Origin: an uncultured Chthonomonas sp.
GTDB lineage: Bacteria > Armatimonadota > Chthonomonadetes > Chthonomonadales > CAJBBX01
Length of the DNA stretch: 60,221 nucleotides
NCBI GenBank assembly: GCA_903951425.1
Contig: CAJBBX010000017.1
Span: 1-60,221, forward strand
Direction of reading: 5' to 3'
A program made the position numbers and the translations under genes. Positions 35,523 to 44,973 of this stretch are shown here, one piece after another. Positions within the stretch are counted from its first letter, which is position 1. Each line of letters opens with the position of its first letter. The notes below the pieces were generated by a model. It had not been told where the DNA came from. It searched no databases and saw only the letters and a program-made list of their open reading frames with translations.

Positions 35523-37241
35523 CTACGCGTCGGCCAGCAGCTCAATGAGCCGGCCGCGGGCCTCTTCTGCCTGGGTTGCGTCGTTCATCGAGATGTGCGT
35601 CTTAAGTGATACGAGGGCGGTACTCAGCGCCTCGGCGTTTGGCGGGTCGGTCGCTAGATGCTCCTCCGCCCGGCGAACCCAGGTTGCGTGCTTCTGCGCC
35701 AGCGGCGCTTGGTCCCAGAGCTCGTCCACGCGGTCCAGCGATGCACTGGGTGTCGAGGTGCCGGCGCGCAGTTGATGCTGAAGCGTAAGCTGCTTCTCGA
35801 GCGAAGGCAGGGATGCGGTCAGGACGACGATCCCGTTCGTGTCGTATGAGAACTGCAGCTCGACCTCGTGGGGTTCGCTGGTGCGCGACGGAGGGATCCC
35901 AACCAGCTCGCCCTCGGTGATGCAGTGTGTCTCATCGGGACGAACGGCGGAGCCATCGGGAGTGATGTCCTGAACCAATGAGACGTGCATGGCGTCCTGG
36001 TCGAGGCGCTGGAGGTGGTACCCACCACACGTAGTGGTAAAGGGCACCGGGGTGTTGGGCGGCATCAGCTCATCATAGGCCAGCACCCTGCGCCCGCCGA
36101 TATCGGTCACCATCAGCGTGCCGAGCCCGTAGGTGCTGACGTCCTGCACCACGAGGCCCTTCTCGGGGCTGATGTAGCCTGCGCCAATGGCGGCTGAGAC
36201 GCACGCGCCCAGCGACACTGCCAGGTCTGGGTCGCACCCCGCCACCGCCGGCCGGCCCATATGGTCAATGACGGCGTTGCGCACGGCCGGTACCCAGGTG
36301 GCGCCTCCGACCAACAGGACCTGGCTGATCTCCGACCTGCCCACACCGGCCCGTTCCAGAGCCTCATCGACGGCAGTCAGCGATTTTGCGATGAGGTCGG
36401 CGATCAGCTGCTCGAACTGCGGCCGGGTGATCGGCTCGTCGAGATCGACGTCGCTTCCGCCATCCTCGGCGTAGTTGTCCACGTGCACCGAGGCGCTCAG
36501 CACGCTGGACAGGTCCTTCTTGGCCTCCTCGGCGGCGCGCTTCAGCATCTTCTCGGCGGCAGGCACGGTCTGCGCCGTCGGGTGGGCTGCCATGAAGCGT
36601 GCATGCGCCCACTCCATGATCCTTTCGTCGAAGTCCTTGCCGCCGAGTTCCTCGACGCCCCACGAGGTCTTTACCTCCAGGACGCCGGCGATCATCTCCA
36701 GCACCGTGACGTCGAGGGTGCCGCCGCCGAAGTCATAGACCAGGAAGAGCCCCTCCTTGTCCTGGTTGTCGATGCCGAAGGCCATGGCGGCGGCCGTGGG
36801 CTCGTTGACGAGGCGCACGACATTCAGGTCCGCCATGGCTGCCGCGGCCATGGTCGCCTTGCGGCGCTCGTCGGTGTAGTTCGCCGGGACCGTGAGCACA
36901 ACATCGCGAACCGGCCGGCCGACGCGCCCCTCGGCGATGCCCTTGAGGTACCGCAGGACGACGGCCGCCACCTCCTCGGCCGAGTAGCTCTGATTGCCGA
37001 GCTGGTACCGGTTGCCCTTGCCCATCCCGCGCTTGGCCTCGCGAACCTCCATGTTGTCGAAGCTGCGGTCAATGGCCCGCTGCCCGACGAGCAGTTCACC
37101 GGAGCGCGTAAGGCCCACCACCGACGGCACGATGGGGGTCTTGGTCTGTGGGTCGGGTATCGGTACGGGCTTGCCGTCCACGAAGTAGGAGACGATCGAC
37201 GTTGATGTCCCGAGGTCGATGCCGATGGGTGGGTGGCTCAT
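35523..37241 (-). CDS. Hsp70-family chaperone, DnaK-like
   Basis: The 572-residue protein has a full nucleotide-binding domain: GIDLGTSTSIVSYF, VNEPTAAAMAFG, LVYDFGGGTLDVTVLE, and LLVGGATWVPAV (LVGGxxxxP). A beta substrate-binding domain follows (VELQFSYDTNGIVVLTA), then a shortened helical lid; DnaK is about 640 residues. ATG 37241 overlaps the upstream stop (ATGA) and has GGAGGAG at six bases. The upstream reading frame continues to 37490 but is spurious. It is flanked by membrane-anchored GrpE-like and J-domain genes, so it is probably a dedicated paralogue rather than the housekeeping DnaK. Confidence 0.9.
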   Translation of the reverse strand: MSHPPIGIDLGTSTSIVSYFVDGKPVPIPDPQTKTPIVPSVVGLTRSGELLVGQRAIDRSFDNMEVREAKRGMGKGNRYQLGNQSYSAEEVAAVVLRYLKGIAEGRVGRPVRDVVLTVPANYTDERRKATMAAAAMADLNVVRLVNEPTAAAMAFGIDNQDKEGLFLVYDFGGGTLDVTVLEMIAGVLEVKTSWGVEELGGKDFDERIMEWAHARFMAAHPTAQTVPAAEKMLKRAAEEAKKDLSSVLSASVHVDNYAEDGGSDVDLDEPITRPQFEQLIADLIAKSLTAVDEALERAGVGRSEISQVLLVGGATWVPAVRNAVIDHMGRPAVAGCDPDLAVSLGACVSAAIGAGYISPEKGLVVQDVSTYGLGTLMVTDIGGRRVLAYDELMPPNTPVPFTTTCGGYHLQRLDQDAMHVSLVQDITPDGSAVRPDETHCITEGELVGIPPSRTSEPHEVELQFSYDTNGIVVLTASLPSLEKQLTLQHQLRAGTSTPSASLDRVDELWDQAPLAQKHATWVRRAEEHLATDPPNAEALSTALVSLKTHISMNDATQAEEARGRLIELLADA

Positions 37242-38716
37242 GACTGCTCCTCCGGTACTCCAAGCGAGGCGGGATCGGTGGCGATGACTTCGGCGGGCCG
37301 GTAGAGGCGGCTGCCGTTCTGGTAGCCCCAGCTCACGCATACGGCGATGACCGTGGCTGCGCGGCGGTCGCCCATGATCTCGGTTACCTTGTGCAGCCCC
37401 TCGACGTACGGTTCGCCGGGCTGCGGGGCGATGACGGCGAGGCCCTGCCGCTGGGCCAACCGGATGAAGGCATCGCCGGCGCGCTTCCACGCCTGGCGCC
37501 GGCTCTCGTCGAGGCCCGGCATACTGAGGGCGGCCTGGACGGCATCGAGGTAGTCGATGGCGCTCTTGTCCCAGTCGGTGATCTGCCTGTTCAGGCCCGC
37601 GACCTCGGTTCGCAACCGGCCAATCTCCTCGCCGGACTGGGCTGAGGCGACCAGGGCGTCGAGCTTGTCGACCGAGTCGGTCATGCCCTCGCGCAGCAGG
37701 CGAAGCACCCTGGCGTGCTTGGCGGCGTCGTCCAGCAGGTGCGCCACCTCGGCCGGCCTGGCATCGGTGTCCGCCTGAGCGGGCTCAACCGCCGCCACCG
37801 GGGCCTCGTCCGGCCCCACGGGCGGGCGGGGCCGCCGCAGGACCAACGCCACGCCGCCGCCGCCGACCGCGAGGGCCATCACGATGCCGAGCGCCACGGC
37901 CCAGGGCGGCAGGCTTGCGCCCTGCTGCGGTTGGGCGAGCAGAGGAGGCGCTGGCGGAGCGCCTTGCGTTCCCATGGGCCGGTAGGCTTCGGGCGCCCAC
38001 GTTTCGGGGCTGAAGCGGGCGCGGGTTACGCTCGCCGTTGCAGGCGCGACGCCCCCCTTGCCGCTCAACGTGCAGCCCGCGACGTAGACATCGCGCCGGT
38101 AGCCGCCATCCGGCACGCTGAAGACCGCGCGACGGACCTCCGTGCATCCGAGGCGCCGGAGCCGTTCCTCTGGAGACGGCACGTCTGCCGGGGCGTCGTC
38201 GGCCTGGGTCCAGCTGTTCGAGATGACCGCGAGCACGACGGGGCCGCCTGCGGGGGATGCGCGTTCGGCCAGGTCCGCCAGGATGGCTTCCAAGTCCTTG
38301 CCGCCCCGTGAGCCCGGCTTGGGGCCGGTGGGAAGGCTGCTGAAGACGCGCTCACGGCTGTCGCCCGCCGCAAGGGTAACGGGCTCGCCAAGGCGCCAGA
38401 CACGCCTCTCGGCGGCGGCTACCTGGACGGTGTCGCCGGGCGCCATGCTCTGGTTGAGCCAGACGGAGAAGACGCGGCGCATGGCGTTTGCGTGGACCGG
38501 GTCGCGCCGCATGTGGCCCGTGGTGAGGGCGGCCATGATCCGGTATGACCCGGACGGCGGCCCGCCTCCGGCCTCGGCCATGCGTGCGACCATCCACTGG
38601 TCGATCGCAGCTGCAGGCACGTCGTCGGCGCTCTGCGCCCGTGCGCCACCGGCCATCAGCCAAAAGGCCATGCAAACAACCGCAGCAAGCTTCACAACAG
38701 CCTCCAGCCTGCACAT
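37238..38716 (-). CDS. Membrane protein with extracytoplasmic domain and cytoplasmic GrpE-like tail
   Basis: The 492-residue protein has a signal peptide (1-27), an outside domain of about 240 residues with vWA-like alternation (ERVFSSLPTG, RGGKDLEAILADL, VVLAVISNSWTQ) but no MIDAS DxSxS motif, a Pro-rich linker, one membrane helix (271-293) and an RRPRPP stop-transfer. The cytoplasmic part ends in a GrpE-like domain (about 355-480): a coiled-coil segment, then GLAVIAPQPGEPYVEGLHKV and GYQNGSRLYRPAEV, matching the beta domain of GrpE (GxxxxxPxxGxxFxxxxHxAV...LRPAxV). GrpE is the nucleotide exchange factor of Hsp70, whose gene overlaps this one by four bases. This is a membrane-bound exchange factor with a possible outside sensor. 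Confidence 0.75.
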   Translation of the reverse strand: MCRLEAVVKLAAVVCMAFWLMAGGARAQSADDVPAAAIDQWMVARMAEAGGGPPSGSYRIMAALTTGHMRRDPVHANAMRRVFSVWLNQSMAPGDTVQVAAAERRVWRLGEPVTLAAGDSRERVFSSLPTGPKPGSRGGKDLEAILADLAERASPAGGPVVLAVISNSWTQADDAPADVPSPEERLRRLGCTEVRRAVFSVPDGGYRRDVYVAGCTLSGKGGVAPATASVTRARFSPETWAPEAYRPMGTQGAPPAPPLLAQPQQGASLPPWAVALGIVMALAVGGGGVALVLRRPRPPVGPDEAPVAAVEPAQADTDARPAEVAHLLDDAAKHARVLRLLREGMTDSVDKLDALVASAQSGEEIGRLRTEVAGLNRQITDWDKSAIDYLDAVQAALSMPGLDESRRQAWKRAGDAFIRLAQRQGLAVIAPQPGEPYVEGLHKVTEIMGDRRAATVIAVCVSWGYQNGSRLYRPAEVIATDPASLGVPEEQS

Positions 38717-38964
38717 TGCGGCAACCGGACCATCCCGAGGCAGATGCCGTTAGCCGAAAGCCTGCATCCGAATGGCCACGTCCGCGTATGGAGTGTACCG
38801 AACTGGATACTATCGCCGGTGCGACAGAACCGGAAGGTGTGCAGCACGAATCTGGGGAACCGGCGCGTTTGGCGGAGTGGCGAGGCGTCGGGCCGGGCCG
38901 ATGCGGGGGCTGGGGGCGTCTCGCGGCGCCCCCAGGAGTTCCGCTACGGCTACCGGGGCACTAC

Positions 38965-40989
38965 CTACTTTCCTTCCAGCAGGACGTAGTCCAGGCCGAA
39001 CATGTAGCTCTTAACCGCCTTGGTGTTGGCGCCGGTGATCTCCACTGTGAACCTGTGAGCGCCGGCCGTTAGCTCGACGTCACCCAGGACCTGCTCGCCG
39101 GTGGGCGCGACGCCCTCGTTGAAGAAGTCGGTCTCGCCGCCCAGGGGCTTGCCGTCCAGGCTGAAGCGCATGATGCCGTAGTCGATGGCCTTGGTGAAGT
39201 TGGCCTTGACGGTGTACTTGCCGGCCTTGGCGGCGGTGACCTCCACCGTCAGCTTGTCGCCGGGCTTGGCCTCGGTCCACCAGAGCTGCTTGTCGCCGCT
39301 GTAGTCCGGCCCGAAGCCGCCCATGTCCTGCGGCTCGGTCTTGCCGGCGGTGCGCTCGACGATGCGGATGGTCTCGCCCTCGGTGGCGCCCTTCACCTTC
39401 TTCGGCTCGGGCACGGTCAGGTCGAAGTAGCCCAGGCGCTGGTCCAGCGGCGCGGCCTGGTAGGGGTCGGTCCCGCCCGGAGCCAGGTAGAAGTAGACCG
39501 TGGCGGCGTGGTTCTGGGGCAGTTTGTTCGGGAAGTACTTCTCGATGCTGCCGAAGAAGGATGTCTGGAACGGCACGTTGTCGGTGATCTGCCACCGGTT
39601 CACTGAGGCATGGCCGCGGTTGTTGCCGCTGTTGAAGGGCTGGTTGTGGTAGGCGTTATAGAAGAGGGCCGGGTTGCACCAGGCGTAGCCGAAGTAGTCC
39701 TCGGAGCCGGTGCCGAAGGTGGATGGGAACTTCTCGCCGTCGACGTAGAAGAGCTCGTCGCCCTCGCCCCACCAGCCGCCGCGCGGGTTCCAGACGTGGA
39801 GCTGCACGCCGCACCAGCGGCCCTTGCCCTGGGCCTGCAGCATGGTCCACTCGATGCCGCGCTCGGGCTCGGCGGGCAGCAGGGCGTCGCGGTGCCACTT
39901 GGCGTGGAAGCGCAGGTACTCACTTGCGGGCCTCTCCAGCGGCGCGTGCGTGACGGAGGCCGTGATGGCGCGCGCCGTCGGCCCGTCGTTGACGATCTCG
40001 ACCTTCGCGCTCTTGCCGAACGGCATGTACCAGAAGCTGTAGTAGCCCTCCTCGGTCATGCCCAGCGGTAGCGACTTGTAGAGATTGACGCCCGGCGCGG
40101 TGCCGAAGAAGTCGCCCAGCGGCGACCAGACCGCCGGCTCCTTGTCGCCGTCGAAGGTGATCTTCAGGGCCAGCTCGCGGAGGGCCATGATCTGGTCCTT
40201 GCGGTCGGCAAGGTCCACCTTGATGCGGAGCGCGGTGATGGCGCGGGCGCCTCGGATGTCGGCCAGCCGCACGCTCTTGCCGGGCTGTGCCTTCACGCGG
40301 GACTTGACGGTCCGCTCGCCCTTGCGGAGGCCGGCGGGGTCGGAGCCCAGGCCGTCGCGAAGCTGCAGGTCGGCCGCGGCCAGGGCCTCCATCTCCTCGG
40401 CGGTGAGTGTGCGCTTGAAGGTGGGCACCTTGGCCGCCTTGGGCAGGGCCTCGTAGGTGAACTGGTAGTAGGCGCCCCAGTCAGGGTCGGCCGTGATCTT
40501 GCAGGACTTCTGGAACGGGATCGGCACGTAGCAGTTCTTGCCGCTCGCGGCGTCATGCACGAGCGCCGGGGTGTTGAAGGGCAGGTGCTTGCCGTCGAAC
40601 CACTGCTCGAAGGGCAGGTCGATGGCCGGCTCCGTTGCGCCGTCCAGATAGACGCGGACATGGCCCTTGGTGGGCATGGCGGACCAGGTGCGCCAGATGA
40701 TGCCGGGCCCCTCGAGCTCGGCCATGACGACCTTGCCGCCCTCGCGCCGGATGATGCCGCCGCCGTCGCCGTTGGCATCCCACGCGATGTACTTACCCGC
40801 GACCTCGTCGTACTTGCTGGCGCGATCGTAGCTGGAGGCCTGGGCGCACTTGACGCCGGGCTGCGGCGGGAGCGCCAGAGCCTGCAGATCGGTCAGCTTC
40901 TTAACAAGGTCGACGTAAGTGTAGGTCTGTGCGTTGGCCGTGGCGCAGGCCAGCACGAGGAGAAGCGCCAGGGCTCTTCCAACTCGCAT
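38965..40989 (-). CDS. Secreted DUF2961 / GH172-family glycosidase
   Basis: The 674-residue protein has a signal peptide (ALALLLVLACATANA) and the DUF2961 core: GPGIIWRTWS, LPFEQWFDG, FWYMPFGKSAKVEIVNDG, and FGTGSEDYFGYAWCNP. DUF2961 is glycoside hydrolase family 172, whose known members act on D-fructofuranosyl or D-arabinofuranosyl linkages. A C-terminal beta-sandwich (about 560-672) looks like a carbohydrate-binding module. GGAGGAA precedes ATG 40989. It is followed on the same strand by the Hsp70 operon after 250 bases, with no evident link. Confidence 0.85.
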   Translation of the reverse strand: MRVGRALALLLVLACATANAQTYTYVDLVKKLTDLQALALPPQPGVKCAQASSYDRASKYDEVAGKYIAWDANGDGGGIIRREGGKVVMAELEGPGIIWRTWSAMPTKGHVRVYLDGATEPAIDLPFEQWFDGKHLPFNTPALVHDAASGKNCYVPIPFQKSCKITADPDWGAYYQFTYEALPKAAKVPTFKRTLTAEEMEALAAADLQLRDGLGSDPAGLRKGERTVKSRVKAQPGKSVRLADIRGARAITALRIKVDLADRKDQIMALRELALKITFDGDKEPAVWSPLGDFFGTAPGVNLYKSLPLGMTEEGYYSFWYMPFGKSAKVEIVNDGPTARAITASVTHAPLERPASEYLRFHAKWHRDALLPAEPERGIEWTMLQAQGKGRWCGVQLHVWNPRGGWWGEGDELFYVDGEKFPSTFGTGSEDYFGYAWCNPALFYNAYHNQPFNSGNNRGHASVNRWQITDNVPFQTSFFGSIEKYFPNKLPQNHAATVYFYLAPGGTDPYQAAPLDQRLGYFDLTVPEPKKVKGATEGETIRIVERTAGKTEPQDMGGFGPDYSGDKQLWWTEAKPGDKLTVEVTAAKAGKYTVKANFTKAIDYGIMRFSLDGKPLGGETDFFNEGVAPTGEQVLGDVELTAGAHRFTVEITGANTKAVKSYMFGLDYVLLEGK

Positions 40990-41043
40990 TCGTTCCTCCA
41001 GGGCGGGCGTTCGGCCCGCAGTTCGATGTTAGGTGCAACGGTC

Positions 41044-43206
41044 TTACGGTCGCTTGCGGCCCAGCGTGCGCTCGAAGAAGACGGTCATGTGCGTGTAGAG
41101 GTAGAGATGCCGGTCCTCGATCCCGTGGTGCTTGCCGGGGTAGATCATGAGCTCGCAGGGCTTCCCTGCGTCGTGCATGGCCGTGAGCATCCGCGCCGTG
41201 TTCTGCCAGTGTACATTGTCGTCCATCGTCCCGTGCATGAGGAGCAACCGGCCCGTCACGTCGGCGGCGAAGTGGACCGGCGCCCCCTCGCGGTAGCCAT
41301 CGGGGTTCTCGGCCGGCGTGGTCATATACCTTTCAGTATAGATGGTGTCGTAGAGCCTGTAGTCGGTCACCGGAGCCACCGCCACCGCGGCCTTGAAGGC
41401 GTTGCCGCCCTTGACCATGCACATGCAGGCCATGTAGCCGCCGTAGCTCCAGCCCCAGATGCCGATGCGCCCGGGGTCGATGCCCGGTTGCGCGGCCAGC
41501 CAGCGCGCGGCGCCGACCTGGTCCGCGGTCTCCAACCGCCCCAGCTTCCTCGAGACGGCCTTCCGGAAGGCCCTGCCGCGGAAGCCGGCTCCCCGGTTGT
41601 CAACGAGCAGGATGACGTAGCCCCTGCAGGCCATCATCTGGTGCCAGAGGCCGCCCTTCCCGCCCCACTGGTCGGTGGTAACCTGCGAGCCCGGACCGCC
41701 ATAGACGTGCATGATGGCCGGGTGCGGCCGCGACGGGTCGAAGTTGCGCGGCTTCAGCATCCGCGCGTGGAGGCTCACGCCCTCGTCTGTCGTGATCTCC
41801 AGTAGCTCCCACCGCTCGTCGGCCCGGTCCGGTGACAGCGCGTAGGAGCGGAGGGCAGGCAGGGGATCGGTCACGAGGCTCAGCGGCTCGACGCCCGGCG
41901 TGCGCAGGTCCCATTCAGTGGGGTGGTGCAGGTCGCTCCACGTGTGGACCCAGGCCCCGCCCTTCGGCGCGCAGAGGGCGCCGTGGCGGCCCGCGCCTCC
42001 CGCCAGCACCGTGTGCGGCCCGCTGGCCGGCGGCACGCTGCAGACCGACCGGCAGCGCGCATCGGGCAGCGCCGCCACGAAGACCACATCGCCCTGGTCG
42101 GGACGGACGGCTGAGATCGATTCGACATCGAACTCGCCGCAGGTGATCGCCACGGGCTCCCCGCCATCGAGGCTGCAGCGGTAGAGGTGCGTCCAGCCGC
42201 TCCGGTCCGACATCCAGAGGAACTCGCGCGTCTCGCCCACGAACCTGACCGTGGTGGAGCTGTCCACCCAGGCCTCGTCGGCCTCCTCCAGCACGACGCG
42301 CGAGGCGCCCGTGGCCGGGTCGGCGGCGAGGAGCACCAGGCGCGTCTGGAGCCGAGGCAGCCACTGCACCAAGAGGTCGCGGCCGTCGGGCGACCACTGC
42401 ACTCCGGAGATCATATGGTCGCCGGAGCCCGCCGGGCTCGTGTCGACCCACGTCACCTCGCCTCCCGCGAGGTCGATGACGCCCACGCGGGTCTCGGGGT
42501 TGGGGTCGCCGGCCTTTGGGTATCGCGTCATGCGCGGCTCGGCGTGCGGCTCCTCGTAGCGGGGAAGGACGTACTCGGGCACGGCGGCCTCGTCCTGGCG
42601 GCAGAAGGCGATCCTACCGCCGTCGGGCGACCACCACCATGCCTTGGCCAGGCCCAGCTCCTCCTCGTAGACCCAGCCGCAACGTCCGTTGTACACGGCC
42701 CCGCCGCCATCATGTGTCAACCGCGTCTCCGCACCGGTGGCGACATCGATGGTCCAGAGGTCCTCGTCGCGCACGACGCCCAGCTTCGATCCATCGGGCG
42801 AGAGCTCGGGATGGCGGAGTTCGCCGGTGGCCGGGCTCAGCCTCCGCAGCGTCAGGGCCTCGGTATCGAACAGGAGGATGCGTCCGCTGCCCTTGAAGCG
42901 GGCGGGTGCATCGGCGGTGAGCAGGAGGCGCCGACCGTCCTGCGACCAGCGGATGGCGTGGATCGGCACGGGCTTCTCGTCGTCGGGCTCCTTCACCAGC
43001 GCCGGGTCGAACAGGGGCGCCCTGTCGCCGGTGGCCGGGTCCAGCGCCCACACGGTGGCTGCCTCGGTTCCCGGGTACTTGTCCAGGTAGGTGAGCTTGG
43101 AGCCGTCGGGTAGCCAGACGGGCCCGCGCAGCGTCTTCTCGGTGGGCGCAGAGGCGCCGAAGATGGCATCCAACGTGAGGCGACGACGCCCGGGGCGCGT
43201 TGACAA
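41044..43206 (-). CDS. S9 family dipeptidyl peptidase IV-like serine peptidase
   Basis: The 720-residue protein has the two-part S9B layout: an N-terminal beta-propeller (WLPDGSKLTYL, WSPDGGRIAFCRQDE) and a C-terminal alpha/beta hydrolase domain. The catalytic triad can be placed as Ser587 in GWSYGG, Asp662 in GTMDDNVHW and His694 in KHHGI. There is no signal peptide, so it should act in the cytoplasm on short proline- or alanine-containing peptides. The start is TTG 43206 with a strong GGGGAGG site. It lies divergent from the plus-strand glycosidase-like cluster. Confidence 0.92.
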   Translation of the reverse strand: MSTRPGRRRLTLDAIFGASAPTEKTLRGPVWLPDGSKLTYLDKYPGTEAATVWALDPATGDRAPLFDPALVKEPDDEKPVPIHAIRWSQDGRRLLLTADAPARFKGSGRILLFDTEALTLRRLSPATGELRHPELSPDGSKLGVVRDEDLWTIDVATGAETRLTHDGGGAVYNGRCGWVYEEELGLAKAWWWSPDGGRIAFCRQDEAAVPEYVLPRYEEPHAEPRMTRYPKAGDPNPETRVGVIDLAGGEVTWVDTSPAGSGDHMISGVQWSPDGRDLLVQWLPRLQTRLVLLAADPATGASRVVLEEADEAWVDSSTTVRFVGETREFLWMSDRSGWTHLYRCSLDGGEPVAITCGEFDVESISAVRPDQGDVVFVAALPDARCRSVCSVPPASGPHTVLAGGAGRHGALCAPKGGAWVHTWSDLHHPTEWDLRTPGVEPLSLVTDPLPALRSYALSPDRADERWELLEITTDEGVSLHARMLKPRNFDPSRPHPAIMHVYGGPGSQVTTDQWGGKGGLWHQMMACRGYVILLVDNRGAGFRGRAFRKAVSRKLGRLETADQVGAARWLAAQPGIDPGRIGIWGWSYGGYMACMCMVKGGNAFKAAVAVAPVTDYRLYDTIYTERYMTTPAENPDGYREGAPVHFAADVTGRLLLMHGTMDDNVHWQNTARMLTAMHDAGKPCELMIYPGKHHGIEDRHLYLYTHMTVFFERTLGRKRP

Positions 43207-43512
43207 GGCCGGACCTCCCCATGGGACCGTCGAGGCCCCGCGATGCGCCAGAGATTCGCCGCGGGGGCGGCGGAGTCCTGTAATCCGTCATTCGCACCGA
43301 CCGGCACGCTGGAATCCGGCGCCACAGGGCATTGAGCCGCTCGTCCCATCACCCAAGCGCCGTGCAGGTATCATCCGGCTACGCTACCGCATGGGCCGAG
43401 GCGCATGCCCTCCTTGGTCGGGCCGCCTACTTGTGGCGAGCCCTGGAGTGCAACGCAGAGGTAGTACTGAGGGGCATCGATGCACGTACCCGTCCGCAGG
43501 GAGGTGTCCGCC
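43207..43512. other. Intergenic region between divergent genes
   Basis: These bases separate the minus-strand S9 peptidase and the plus-strand barrel proteins. They must hold promoters for both, but I could not assign convincing -35/-10 boxes. An alternative start of the downstream gene at 43480 lies here. Confidence 0.4.
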
Positions 43513-44973
43513 ATGGCCCGCACCATCGTCCCGTTGCTCCTTCTCGGCATGGTTGCCGCCCGCGGCTCCGGCTCACCCGTAGCGGACCCACACGCCGCCG
43601 CCCGCCTGCCGGCGCCTGAAGAGCCCAGATACCTCCTTCTCTGGAGGCCGCCGGAGGCCGTCGCAGGGATGGTCCGCAGGATAGGCGCCACAGGCGACGG
43701 CACGACGCGGCTGCTCGGCTTCGGCCTGCCGTGCTCGACCTTTGCGGCGGAGAAGCAGGTGCCGGACATGGTGCGTTCGGCGTTCGCGGCCGCTCGCCGA
43801 AACAACGTGGCCGTGATGCTGCAGTTCGACTTCCATGTGGAGTGGAGGAACCGACCCGACCTCTGGAACTGGTTCGACCCCGCGAAGCCCGGCTACAACC
43901 CGAACAACAGGGCGAACGTCGAGTGGTTCGGATGGAACGGGCCGGTGGCGCAGGTGCGGTACCTGAACTGGGGCGCCCCCGAGCGGATGGCGCCCCCCGT
44001 CTGTTTCACGAGCAAGCGCGTCCGCGCCGAGTGGCGGCGGCTGATCGGCAAGGTCATCGTGCCCGCCATACTGCCCGAGTTAGCGCAGCTTCGGCGGGAG
44101 GGCAAGGGCCGCCTCTTCGCGGGCATCCTCGTCGGCTCGGAACCCACCGTCGACAACTACCGCAAGACCGACCCCGACACCGCCAGGATGATCGACGCAG
44201 ACCGGGCGCCGCGAGGGCAACTCGGGTACCGGGCGCTACTGGACCGTGGGTACAGCGCGTCGAAGCCCCCGCCCGACATGGTCAAGGCGCTCGCGGGCAT
44301 CGTGCAGGAGACCGTCGCCTTCTGGTGCCGTGCGTTTGTAGAGGCGGGTATTTCGCCTTCGAAGCTCTACCCCCACATCCCGGCCGGCGCTGACGATGCG
44401 GTTACCTGTACGCCCGCGTGGACCGCGTTCAACCAGTGGTCGCGCCCGGGTTGGTCCACCTATGGCGTCGGCCCGCTCAGGGAGGGGTTCGGTCCGCTGT
44501 ACACGGAGCTCCGAAAGCACGGCGGCCCCGCCTGGGGCGGCGTCGAGGCCAATGTGGGTTTCCCCGGGACGCTGGCAGACTGGGAAACCTACCTGGCATG
44601 GCATTACAACCACGGCGCGGTACTGGTCGGCATCAACACCGGCGCCACCGGGACCGAACTGCCGGGCCTGCTGGAGAAGAGCGCGTTCAGCCCCGACGCC
44701 ATCGCGGCCTATCGCAAGTTCCTCTCCGGCGCCAAGCTCGTGGCCAAGCCCCTGCCGGGCGTCGACGCCACGAAGCGCATACGGGCCAAGATGGCGACGC
44801 TACAGGCGGGCTTCCAATCGTGGTTGAAGGATAGGCGCGATCCATCACCGATTGCGCGGGACGTGGAGCGCGTGCTGCCGGCGCTGCTGCAGGCCGGCAA
44901 GCTGCCCGAAGCCGAGGCGGTCATCGACGCGGCCATACGCAAGGTAGCCGACAAGGGCGGGGCGAAGCCGTGA
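43513..44973 (+). CDS. Secreted TIM-barrel-like protein, paralogue A
   Basis: The 486-residue protein has a signal peptide (MARTIVPLLLLGMVAARGSG). The rest looks like a glycosidase-type barrel: LLGFGLPCSTF, NNVAVMLQFDFHVEW, LFAGILVGSEPTVDNY, GPAWGGVEANVGF, and a helical C-terminus. I cannot assign a GH family; a catalytic Glu may be in SEPTVD or GVEAN. It shares its layout and LGYRALxxxGxSAxxPPxDM segment with the next protein. ATG 43513 with GGAGG is preferred; ATG 43480 with GAGGGG is possible. Its stop overlaps the next start (GTGA). Confidence 0.65.
   Translation: MARTIVPLLLLGMVAARGSGSPVADPHAAARLPAPEEPRYLLLWRPPEAVAGMVRRIGATGDGTTRLLGFGLPCSTFAAEKQVPDMVRSAFAAARRNNVAVMLQFDFHVEWRNRPDLWNWFDPAKPGYNPNNRANVEWFGWNGPVAQVRYLNWGAPERMAPPVCFTSKRVRAEWRRLIGKVIVPAILPELAQLRREGKGRLFAGILVGSEPTVDNYRKTDPDTARMIDADRAPRGQLGYRALLDRGYSASKPPPDMVKALAGIVQETVAFWCRAFVEAGISPSKLYPHIPAGADDAVTCTPAWTAFNQWSRPGWSTYGVGPLREGFGPLYTELRKHGGPAWGGVEANVGFPGTLADWETYLAWHYNHGAVLVGINTGATGTELPGLLEKSAFSPDAIAAYRKFLSGAKLVAKPLPGVDATKRIRAKMATLQAGFQSWLKDRRDPSPIARDVERVLPALLQAGKLPEAEAVIDAAIRKVADKGGAKP

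Noticed and set aside
40555-41805. 416-codon plus-strand frame across the GH172 and S9 genes
   Set aside because: It is a complementary shadow of two well-supported minus-strand genes.
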